A stretch of 21,525 bases of DNA from Domibacillus sp. (lineage in GTDB: Bacteria > Bacillota > Bacilli > Bacillales > Domibacillaceae), in contig JAPSKG010000007.1 in NCBI GenBank assembly GCA_031177795.1, forward strand, positions 1-21,525. Direction: 5' to 3'. Position numbers and translations under genes: made by a program. How positions within the stretch are numbered: position 1 is the first letter of the stretch; the number at the start of each line of letters is the position of its first letter. A model generated the notes under the pieces. It ran no database searches. It saw only the letters and a program-made list of their open reading frames with translations, and had not been told where the DNA came from. Positions 14,230 through 20,641 of this stretch are shown one piece after another.

Positions 14230-14553
14230 ATGGAGACAGAAAAGCGTTACAGTGAAATGACAGAGATTGAATTAAAGCAAGAGATTGCCCGGCTTAGGGA
14301 AAAAGCCCGGAAAGCAGAGCAGCTAGGAATGGTAAGTGAGTTTGCTGTACATGACCGACGTGCTTTAATGGCACAGGCGTATTTATTAAACCCTGATGAT
14401 TATAAACCAGGTAAATTATATGAGTTAGCAACAGATCCAGGCCAGTACTTTAAGGTAGAGTATATGAATGGTGTTTTTGCCTGGGGCTATCGGTTAAATG
14501 GAGACGGAAAAGAAGAAGGAATCCCAATTTCGTTATTGCATAAAGGAGTGTAG
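14230..14553 (+). CDS. yfhH: DUF1811 family protein (YfhH-like)
   Basis: Small cytoplasmic protein of 107 residues, conserved next to recX in Bacillaceae, function unknown. The N-terminal half is a helical hairpin (EIELKQEIARLREKARKAEQLG and the helix ending in MAQAYLLNPDDY), the C-terminal half a small beta domain with YFKVEYMNGVFAWGYRLNG. The ATG at 14230 is preferred over the upstream ATG at 14203: GGGAGGAAGG precedes it, and the family starts close to the KRYSEMT sequence. The last codons overlap the ribosome binding site of yfhJ, which indicates an operon. Confidence 0.83.
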   Translation: METEKRYSEMTEIELKQEIARLREKARKAEQLGMVSEFAVHDRRALMAQAYLLNPDDYKPGKLYELATDPGQYFKVEYMNGVFAWGYRLNGDGKEEGIPISLLHKGV

Positions 14554-14557
14554 CAAC

Positions 14558-14827
14558 ATGGAAGAAACGTTTCAGAAATTAACAATGCGGCTGCTGGAAA
14601 AAAACAGCCGCTTGTCAGCCGCACGGGCAAGGACATGGGTAGAGCTTTTATGGGAAGACTTTGAAGCAACATATGCAAAAGCAGGACATGATTATCAAGG
14701 AAAAGAAATGACAGAAAAAATGGTTGCGCGCTTGATTGAAAGCTATGGAACAAACTTGCATGAGTTTGCGGCACGCAATCCGAAATACAAACATTTGCTG
14801 GATGATTCAAATGATGTCAAACATTAA
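14558..14827 (+). CDS. yfhJ: WVELL-motif protein (YfhJ-like)
   Basis: Protein of 89 residues of the WVELL family of Bacillales, named for the motif seen here in ARTWVELLWEDFEATYAKAG (27-46). The rest is helical with a conserved MVARLIESYGTNLHEFAARNPKY. The function is unknown. The ATG at 14558 lies four bases after the yfhH stop, with AAAGGAGTG inside the end of yfhH; a longer in-frame start at 14498 would lie inside yfhH and lacks a ribosome site. Its TAA stop overlaps the stop of the convergent yfhP. Confidence 0.85.
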   Translation: MEETFQKLTMRLLEKNSRLSAARARTWVELLWEDFEATYAKAGHDYQGKEMTEKMVARLIESYGTNLHEFAARNPKYKHLLDDSNDVKH

Positions 14828-15807
14828 TCGCCAGGAATAAATGTTAGTTTTTTACGCAGTTTTTCTTCACTGAAAATCCAGCCGGTATATGAGCCAACAA
14901 TTTTATGATCCAAATCGAGACGGACAACAGCAACAAATGGATAATATTCTTTGCTGCGGTAGCGAAGATCAATAAATTTCACTTCATAACAGTCATTATA
15001 TTCGGCCATTTCCCATCTGTATACAGGAGAGAAATGAAGGAACGCAGCGAGGTTTTTGTCTTTTCTGGCAGCTTTAAATAAAGCAGTTTCAGGAACCGGA
15101 ACCCGTTTATATTTATCAAGAATAGTCACTGAACGCCGGTAGCCTCTGGCCACATAAAAAAATTCAGGAGATTTTACTGCAATGCGCCATCGATTAAAAC
15201 GTATGGTTGGCGCAATGATAATTTCTTCTGCATCCGGGATCATCCGCCGAACAGAGTGGCGGATCGCTCCTTGCATTTGAAACCGGAGAATATAATAGCC
15301 GATTAATATAAGATAAATTGCAACAAAGGTGTAGCCAGGGGGCAGCCCAAATGCCCACAGAAGCAAGCCAATAACATGCATAGTGAAAATAAACGTATCA
15401 AACGTGTTAATAACGCCAAGTGCGACCCACTTAGAGGAAAAGGGCCTGAGAGCCTGGGTACCGTATGAGTTGAATATATCAACAAACACATGCAGAAAAA
15501 CCGCAATTTGTGCCCAGAGCCAGAGATGAAACAAATTGGCTTCAGGGAAAATAAAATACCAGACACCTGTAATAAGCAACGGCCAAAGCACCACTGCCGG
15601 GATGGAGTGGGTAGCACCGCGATGGTTCCGAATGTAGACCGCATTGTTGCGGAGCTTTAAAACAGTATCAATGTCAGGTGCCTGCGAACCGGCGACGGCT
15701 GCTGTTAAAACCGCAAATTTTGTTGTTGGATCCGCTGCAACAACCGGATCAAGCGTGGCTAAGCCGCCGATCGCAAAGCCCATAACGATGTGAGTACCAG
15801 TATCCAA
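14824..15807 (-). CDS. yfhP: YfhP/YdjM family metal-dependent membrane hydrolase (DUF457)
   Basis: Membrane protein of 327 residues with four or five hydrophobic segments in the first 180 residues and a soluble C-terminal domain. The N-terminal part carries the probable metal ligands of the family: His 6, Asp 45 and Asp 47 in APDIDTV, His 62 and His 67 in NHRGATHS, and His 106/Asp 110 in FLHVFVDIFNSYGT. The fold is grouped with phospholipase C/S1-P1-like hydrolases, but the substrate is unknown. The start is TTG at 15807 behind AAAGGAGG, and the length equals the B. subtilis protein. It converges on yfhJ, sharing the four bases TTAA, and no terminator hairpin separates them. Confidence 0.86.
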   Translation of the reverse strand: MDTGTHIVMGFAIGGLATLDPVVAADPTTKFAVLTAAVAGSQAPDIDTVLKLRNNAVYIRNHRGATHSIPAVVLWPLLITGVWYFIFPEANLFHLWLWAQIAVFLHVFVDIFNSYGTQALRPFSSKWVALGVINTFDTFIFTMHVIGLLLWAFGLPPGYTFVAIYLILIGYYILRFQMQGAIRHSVRRMIPDAEEIIIAPTIRFNRWRIAVKSPEFFYVARGYRRSVTILDKYKRVPVPETALFKAARKDKNLAAFLHFSPVYRWEMAEYNDCYEVKFIDLRYRSKEYYPFVAVVRLDLDHKIVGSYTGWIFSEEKLRKKLTFIPGD

Positions 15808-15842
15808 GAGGATCGCCTCCTTTGCTGAAAAACGGTTTGTCT

Positions 15843-15870
15843 TTGTTATTCCCGATTTAAAGTCTATTGT
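15843..15870 (+). promoter_or_regulatory. Possible sigma-A promoter of mutY
   Basis: TTGTTA (15843-15848), 16 bases, TATTGT (15865-15870), each about 4/6 to consensus, in the 92-base divergent gap between yfhP and mutY. Confidence 0.3.
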
Positions 15871-15899
15871 AACATGGAGAAAGGAGAGGCACAGTTAAT

Positions 15900-16991
15900 T
15901 TGCCAGAAAACAACGCATTAGAAAAAATAAACATCACAAAGTTTCAACAAGATTTAGTTGCCTGGTATCAAGCTGAAAAGCGTGACCTTCCTTGGCGGCG
16001 GGAACAAGATCCGTACAAAATATGGGTATCCGAAATTATGCTTCAGCAAACGCGTGTTGAAACAGTGATTCCTTATTTCCGGCGTTTTATTGAACAGTTT
16101 CCAACAATTGATTCCCTGGCGGAAGCCGACGAAGAAGCAGTGCTGAAAGCCTGGGAAGGGCTCGGCTATTATTCGCGTGTTCGAAATTTGCAGTCAGCTG
16201 TGAAAGAAGTTGCTGAAAATTATGGCGGAACAGTTCCAGCAGATAAAACCCAATTTCTATCGCTAAAAGGGGTAGGCCCTTACACAGGCGGTGCAGTATT
16301 AAGCATTGCTTACGGACTTCCCGAGCCGGCTGTGGACGGAAATGTCATGCGGGTTATTTCGCGTATTTTAACGGTCTGGGATGATATTGCTAAGCCGTCA
16401 ACAAGAAAGATTTTTGAAAAAGCCGTTGGCAAGCTTATGTATAAAAAAGATCCATCTTCCTTTAATCAAGCATTGATGGAGCTTGGAGCGACTATTTGTA
16501 CACCAACGTCCCCCGCATGCTTATTATGCCCTGTTCAAAATCATTGCCAGGCATTTGAAGAAGGGGTTCAGCAGGAACTGCCAATTAAAACAAAAAAGAA
16601 ATCTACGAAAAAACTTCGCATGGGAGCAGTGGTTTTACAGGCTTCGGATAAAACAGTGCTTATTGAAAAAAGGCCGGAAGCCGGTTTGCTCGCAAACTTA
16701 TGGCAATTTCCAAATGTGGAATTGCCGGATGGCACCAATCCCCGGACGTTTTTAGAAACATTCATTGAAAATGAATACGGAATAAAGGCAGCGATAAATC
16801 CTGAAAAATTAATTGAAATTACCCATGTTTTTTCTCATTTAACTTGGGAAATTGACGTATACTTCGGAACAGTAAAAGAAAAAAACGAAAAAGACAGAGC
16901 CAGATTTGTATCGGCAGCTGATGTAGAAACATATGCATTCCCTGTTTCTCATCAAAAAATATGGAAACATGTGAAAGGGATGGAGCAATGA
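15900..16991 (+). CDS. mutY: A/G-specific adenine DNA glycosylase MutY
   Basis: Base-excision repair enzyme, 363 residues, that removes adenine mispaired with 8-oxoguanine. The N-terminal HhH-GPD domain has the catalytic Glu 45 in VSEIMLQQTRVETV, the helix-hairpin-helix LKGVGPYTGGAV (122-133) with Tyr 128, and catalytic Asp 146 in AVDGNVMRV. The [4Fe-4S] cluster is bound by Cys 200, 207, 210 and 216 (C-x6-C-x2-C-x5-C). The C-terminal NUDIX-like domain (about 238-357) has FSHLTW (311-316), the 8-oxoG-reading loop. The start is TTG with AAAGGAGAGG about a dozen bases upstream. Its stop overlaps the fabL start as ATGA, coupling the two genes. Confidence 0.95.
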   Translation: MPENNALEKINITKFQQDLVAWYQAEKRDLPWRREQDPYKIWVSEIMLQQTRVETVIPYFRRFIEQFPTIDSLAEADEEAVLKAWEGLGYYSRVRNLQSAVKEVAENYGGTVPADKTQFLSLKGVGPYTGGAVLSIAYGLPEPAVDGNVMRVISRILTVWDDIAKPSTRKIFEKAVGKLMYKKDPSSFNQALMELGATICTPTSPACLLCPVQNHCQAFEEGVQQELPIKTKKKSTKKLRMGAVVLQASDKTVLIEKRPEAGLLANLWQFPNVELPDGTNPRTFLETFIENEYGIKAAINPEKLIEITHVFSHLTWEIDVYFGTVKEKNEKDRARFVSAADVETYAFPVSHQKIWKHVKGMEQ

Positions 16992-17731
16992 AAACAGCAT
17001 TAATTACAGGATCGAGCCGCGGTGTTGGCAAAGCCATTGCTATTGCACTTGCTAAAAAAGGCTACGACATTGTTGTAAATTACGCGCGCAGTAAGTCAGC
17101 GGCGGAAGAAACAGCAAAAGAAATTGAAGCACTAGGGCGGCGCGCACTGGTTATAAAAGCAAACGTTGGTGATACGTCAAAAATCAAAATGATGTTTGAG
17201 GCCATAGAAAAAGAATTTGGCCGGCTTGATATTTTCATTAACAACGCTGCGTCCGGCGTGCAGCGCCCAGTTTTGGAATTAGAAGAAAAGCATTGGGACT
17301 GGACTATGGATATTAACAGCAAGGCATTATTATTTTGCGCAAAAGAAGCCGCAAAACTAATGGAGAAACATGGTGGAGGTTCCATCGTCAGCATCAGCTC
17401 TCTCGGGTCAATCCGTTATTTAAAAAATTACACAGCAGTTGGTGTTTCAAAAGCGGCTGTTGAAGCTTTGACCCGGTATTTATCTGTAGAATTGGCAGAA
17501 AAAAACATTGTCGTTAATGCCGTTTCAGGCGGTGCAATCGATACAGATGCTTTAAAACATTTTTCCAATCGAGATGAGATACTGGAAGATGCCAAGCAAA
17601 ACACGCCGGCAGGCCGTATTGTGGAAATGGACGATATCGTTCAAACAGTGTTGTTTTTAGTGTCTCCTGGCGCTTTTATGATTCGTGGACAAACCATTAT
17701 TGTGGATGGCGGGCGTTCACTTCTTGTTTAA
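16988..17731 (+). CDS. fabL: Enoyl-ACP reductase FabL (NADPH)
   Basis: Short-chain dehydrogenase of 247 residues that performs the last reduction of fatty acid elongation, enoyl-ACP to acyl-ACP. The cofactor site is TGSSRGVGKA (7-16) and NNAASG lies at 85-90. The active site reads Tyr 148, six residues, Lys 155 (YTAVGVSK), the spacing of enoyl reductases, not the Tyr-x3-Lys of FabG-type ketoreductases; this separates FabL from similar SDRs. The C-terminus MIRGQTIIVDGG matches FabL. FabL enzymes are relatively insensitive to triclosan. The ATG at 16988 fits the fold; the earlier in-frame ATG at 16961 lies in mutY. It overlaps mutY by four bases. No terminator is evident after it. Confidence 0.93.
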   Translation: MKTALITGSSRGVGKAIAIALAKKGYDIVVNYARSKSAAEETAKEIEALGRRALVIKANVGDTSKIKMMFEAIEKEFGRLDIFINNAASGVQRPVLELEEKHWDWTMDINSKALLFCAKEAAKLMEKHGGGSIVSISSLGSIRYLKNYTAVGVSKAAVEALTRYLSVELAEKNIVVNAVSGGAIDTDALKHFSNRDEILEDAKQNTPAGRIVEMDDIVQTVLFLVSPGAFMIRGQTIIVDGGRSLLV

Positions 17732-17740
17732 TTTCTTGGC

Positions 17741-17770
17741 GAATAAGTTATCACCTTTTCGGTCAATATA
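17741..17770 (+). promoter_or_regulatory. Sigma-G-like promoter of sspE
   Basis: GAATA (17741-17745) and CAATATA (17764-17770), 18 bases apart, match the sigma-G consensus with one mismatch in the -10. Spore-protein genes of this kind are transcribed by sigma-G in the forespore, so the context fits. Confidence 0.6.
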
Positions 17771-17774
17771 AGCA

Positions 17775-17797
17775 CCGTGGAAGGCACCACACCACGG
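17775..17797 (+). repeat. Short hairpin near the 5' end of the sspE transcript
   Basis: CCGTGG (17775-17780) and CCACGG (17792-17797) can pair over an 11-base loop. The predicted start site falls around 17777, so the stem may be only partly transcribed. There is no T tract, so it is not a fabL terminator. Confidence 0.35.
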
Positions 17798-17824
17798 AAC
17801 AAAATAACTGTAGGGGTGATAAAC

Positions 17825-18130
17825 ATGGCTAAACGAGGAAAAACACAAACCGGTACAGACATCAACACAGTGCAAAAGCAAAACGCAGCATCTGCTGAAG
17901 GCAAGCAGTATGACGTGGAATTTGCTGCTGAAACAAATGTACAGGAAGTAAAACGCCAAAACGCACAATCTGCACAAAACAGTGGAGCCGGTTCTGCACA
18001 ATCACGCCGTTCGGCACGCAATATCCCTTCTAACTCACAGTTTTCTGCGGAATTTGCGAGTGAAACAGATGTTCAGCAAGTAAAAAAACAAAACGCAAAG
18101 TCTCAAAAACGCGCCAAAAAAAATCAATAA
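17825..18130 (+). CDS. sspE: Gamma-type small acid-soluble spore protein SspE
   Basis: Spore storage protein of 101 residues, rich in Gln, Asn, Ala and Lys, made in the forespore and degraded on germination to supply amino acids; unlike alpha/beta SASPs it does not bind DNA. Two long repeats are visible: VEFAAETNVQEVKRQNAQSA (31-50) and AEFASETDVQQVKKQNAKS (75-93). Each contains the Glu-Phe-Ala-(Ala/Ser)-Glu-Thr site cut by the germination protease GPR. A third, shorter copy, TDINTVQKQNAASA (11-24), lacks the protease site. The ATG at 17825 has GGGGTGAT upstream; the earlier in-frame ATG at 17777 would give a non-SASP N-terminus. A sigma-G-like promoter precedes and a strong terminator follows. 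Overlapping minus-strand open frames are shadows. Confidence 0.93.
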   Translation: MAKRGKTQTGTDINTVQKQNAASAEGKQYDVEFAAETNVQEVKRQNAQSAQNSGAGSAQSRRSARNIPSNSQFSAEFASETDVQQVKKQNAKSQKRAKKNQ

Positions 18131-18137
18131 TGAAATG

Positions 18138-18178
18138 AAATGAAGCTCCGGCAATTTGCCCGGGGCTTCATTTGTTTT
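18138..18178 (+). terminator. Intrinsic terminator of sspE
   Basis: A 14-bp stem (18138-18151 with 18160-18173, one G-U pair) closes an 8-base loop and is followed by a T-rich tract. The T tract overlaps the -35 of the next promoter. Confidence 0.9.
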
Positions 18179-18203
18179 CATTTCTGCCGGAAATCGGTAT
18201 AAT
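18175..18203 (+). promoter_or_regulatory. Sigma-A promoter of ygaC
   Basis: TATAAT (18198-18203) is a perfect -10, with TTTTCA (18175-18180, 4/6) at the optimal 17-base spacing. The leader to the ATG at 18278 is about 67 bases. Confidence 0.5.
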
Positions 18204-18277
18204 AAGACATGAACGTTTTACCGTCCGTGCAAAAAGGGAATAAAAAAGCATGTGACGCTAGAAAGTAGGGGACAACG

Positions 18278-18808
18278 ATGGAGATTCCTGCAGAAGGTGA
18301 ATCGGTGCAGATTCACAGCTACAAACATAATGGCCACATTCATCGGGTGTGGGAAGAAACAGTTGTCGTAAAAGCAACTGAGAACATTGTGATTGGCGGA
18401 AATGATCGAACGATTGTAACAGAATCAGACGGCCGGACATGGGTAACACGCGAACCGGCAATTTGTTACTTTCACACGCGTAAATGGTTTAATGTAATCG
18501 GAATGCTTCGCGCAGACGGAATTCATTATTACTGTAATATCAGTTCGCCATTCGTGTTTGACCAGGGCGCGCTCAAGTATATTGACTATGACCTTGATGT
18601 AAAGGTTTTTCCGGATATGACTTACATTTTACTTGATGAAGATGAGTATAGGCAGCATAGCCGTGAGATGAATTATCCAGAAGTGATTGATAAAATTTTG
18701 CGGCGAAATATGGATCATCTACTTCAGTTAATTGACCAGCAAAAAGGGCCATTTACGCCAGGGTTCATTGATCGCTGGTATGGAAAATATTCAGCGCTGT
18801 GCCGCTGA
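18278..18808 (+). CDS. ygaC: DUF402 nucleoside tri-/diphosphate phosphatase (YgaC)
   Basis: Cytoplasmic protein of 176 residues made almost wholly of the DUF402 beta-barrel domain with a C-terminal helix. Staphylococcal homologues (Ntdp) hydrolyse nucleoside tri- and diphosphates with a divalent metal. The likely metal and phosphate region is the acidic cluster YIDYDLDVKVFPD (101-113) and LLDEDEY (118-124); FHTRKWFNVIGM (65-76) and YYCNISSPF (84-92) are conserved family segments. The length equals B. subtilis YgaC and the ATG has GTAGGGGAC upstream. In B. subtilis ygaB separates sspE from ygaC; here the gap of about 150 bases holds only a terminator and promoter. The physiological nucleotide substrate is not known from sequence. 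Confidence 0.88.
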   Translation: MEIPAEGESVQIHSYKHNGHIHRVWEETVVVKATENIVIGGNDRTIVTESDGRTWVTREPAICYFHTRKWFNVIGMLRADGIHYYCNISSPFVFDQGALKYIDYDLDVKVFPDMTYILLDEDEYRQHSREMNYPEVIDKILRRNMDHLLQLIDQQKGPFTPGFIDRWYGKYSALCR

Positions 18809-18810
18809 AC

Positions 18811-18838
18811 ACCTGTTGATGCATTCAACAGGTTTTTT
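18811..18838 (+). terminator. Intrinsic terminator of ygaC
   Basis: ACCTGTTGA (18811-18819) and TCAACAGGT (18825-18833) form a perfect 9-bp stem over a 5-base loop, with Ts after. It lies only about 30 bases before the ygaD start, so ygaD must be reached by partial read-through or by a promoter within ygaC. Confidence 0.88.
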
Positions 18839-18863
18839 CATTGTTCGGTGAAGGGGGAGCTCA

Positions 18864-20609
18864 ATGGGTGTTATTAAAAGGTATATGAAATTTGTGAAGC
18901 CATATAAATGGCAAATTGCCGGCACGCTTCTTATTGGTATTTTAAAATTCGGCATTCCGCTTCTTTTGCCAATGGTTATCAAATATGTAATTGATGACGT
19001 TATCGGCGGAACAGCGACTATAGCTGATAAAAAAGAACAATTATACTGGGTCATTGGCTTAATGCTTTTACTGTTTGTGGTTGTCCGTTATCCTGTTGAG
19101 TATTATCGCCAGTATTTTGCTCAATGGACAGGCAGTAAAATTTTATATGACATACGCGACCATTTGTTTGCTCATATTCAACAACTGAGTTTTAAATATT
19201 ATGCTAATACAAGGGCCGGAGAAGTGATTTCCCGTATTATCAACGATGTGGAGCAAACAAAAAACTTTGTTATCACCGGGCTGATGAACGTTTGGCTTGA
19301 TGCAGCGACAATTATTATTGCTGCTGCTATTATGATGACGATGGATATAAAGTTAACACTTGTGGCACTTGTTGTGTTTCCATTTTACGCAGTTTCAGTT
19401 AAATATTTTTTTGGCAATCTTCGCCGTTTAACTCGTGTACGCTCGCAGGCACTTGCTGAAGTGCAAAGCCATTTGCATGAAAGGGTACAAGGAATGCCTG
19501 TTATTAAAAGCTTTGCCATTGAGCCGGTTGAACAAAAAAGATTTCAAAAACATAACAAAAACTTTTTACAAAAAGCACTTGCTCACACAGCGTGGAATGC
19601 AAAAGCCTTTGCTGTTGTTAATACCATTACAGATATAGCGCCCCTTTTAGTTATCGGATACGCGGGTGTACAAGTAATTGAAGGAAACTTAACAGTCGGC
19701 ACAATGGCTGCTTTTATCGCTTACATTGACCGTTTATACAACCCGTTGCGCCGACTTGTTAATTCATCAACCACCTTGACCCAGGCTGTTGCTTCAATGG
19801 ACCGCGTATTCGAGCTGCTTGATGAAAAATACGATGTGACCGATAAAGAAAACGCAATTGAATGCCGCAACGTTAAAGGAGACATTGTTTTTGAACATGT
19901 TCATTTTCAGTATGACGCTGACGACGCAGTTGTTTTAAAAGATTTGAATTTGCATGTAAAAGCAGGGGAAACAATTGCGCTTGTCGGCATGAGCGGAGGC
20001 GGAAAATCATCGCTTATCAGTTTAATTCCGCGTTTTTACGATGTGACAGCCGGCCGCATTTTACTTGACGGCACTGATTTACGCGATTTTGAAGTTCGAT
20101 CGCTCAGAGATAAAATCGGTATGGTGCTGCAAGATAATATTTTATTTAGTGACTCAGTCCGCGAAAACATTTTGCTTGGACGGCCGGATGCCACTGATGA
20201 AGAAGTGATCGAAGCAGCCAAAGCGGCTAATGCACACGATTTTATTATGGCGCTTCCAAAGGGCTATGAAACAAAAGTTGGAGAACGGGGTGTAAAGCTT
20301 TCGGGGGGACAAAAACAGCGTGTGGCTATTGCCCGTGTTTTTTTAAAAAATCCGCCGCTTCTTATTTTAGATGAAGCAACCTCTGCGCTTGATTTAGAAA
20401 GTGAGCATCTTATCCAGGAAGCGATAGAAGCTCTGGCAAAAACGCGTACAACTTTTATTGTTGCGCATCGCTTATCCACAATTACACATGCAGACCGAAT
20501 TATTTTAATTGAACATGGCAAAATAGCAGAAGATGGTTCCCATGAAGAATTAATGAAGAAGCAAGGGCACTATTGGAAGCTTTTTCAGGTTCAGCAGCTT
20601 GATCATTAA
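18864..20609 (+). CDS. ygaD: ABC multidrug-type half transporter (YgaD)
   Basis: Exporter of 581 residues with a fused type-1 exporter membrane domain (six helices, about 16-305) and an ATPase domain (about 340-575), working as a homodimer or with a partner half transporter. ATPase motifs in order: Walker A GMSGGGKS (375-382), Q-loop Gln 423, signature LSGGQ (479-483), Walker B LLILDE (499-504) and switch His 535. The Walker A has Met where most have Pro or Pro-like residues, which is seen in homologues. Substrates are unknown; the family includes lipid and drug exporters of the MsbA/LmrA type. GAAGGGGGAGC precedes the ATG. It follows ygaC, separated by a terminator. Confidence 0.92.
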   Translation: MGVIKRYMKFVKPYKWQIAGTLLIGILKFGIPLLLPMVIKYVIDDVIGGTATIADKKEQLYWVIGLMLLLFVVVRYPVEYYRQYFAQWTGSKILYDIRDHLFAHIQQLSFKYYANTRAGEVISRIINDVEQTKNFVITGLMNVWLDAATIIIAAAIMMTMDIKLTLVALVVFPFYAVSVKYFFGNLRRLTRVRSQALAEVQSHLHERVQGMPVIKSFAIEPVEQKRFQKHNKNFLQKALAHTAWNAKAFAVVNTITDIAPLLVIGYAGVQVIEGNLTVGTMAAFIAYIDRLYNPLRRLVNSSTTLTQAVASMDRVFELLDEKYDVTDKENAIECRNVKGDIVFEHVHFQYDADDAVVLKDLNLHVKAGETIALVGMSGGGKSSLISLIPRFYDVTAGRILLDGTDLRDFEVRSLRDKIGMVLQDNILFSDSVRENILLGRPDATDEEVIEAAKAANAHDFIMALPKGYETKVGERGVKLSGGQKQRVAIARVFLKNPPLLILDEATSALDLESEHLIQEAIEALAKTRTTFIVAHRLSTITHADRIILIEHGKIAEDGSHEELMKKQGHYWKLFQVQQLDH

Positions 20610-20639
20610 AAAGCCATGCCGGCATTCCGGCATGGCTTT
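20610..20639. terminator. Bidirectional terminator between ygaD and ygaE
   Basis: AAAGCCATGCCGG (20610-20622) and CCGGCATGGCTTT (20627-20639) form a perfect 13-bp stem with a 4-base loop. A run of As precedes and Ts follow, so both convergent genes can use it. Confidence 0.92.
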
Positions 20640-20641
20640 GT

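Noticed and set aside
15848..15873. Sigma-B-like pair GTTACA, 14 bases, GGGAAT on the minus strand before yfhP
   Set aside because: Both elements deviate from the core consensus, and I know of no stress regulation of this gene; chance is as likely in AT-rich DNA.
17717..18021. Two minus-strand open frames opposite sspE, cysteine-rich in translation
   Set aside because: They are antisense shadows of a low-complexity Gln/Ala/Asn-rich spore protein; Cys and Phe richness is the expected by-product. No ribosome site.
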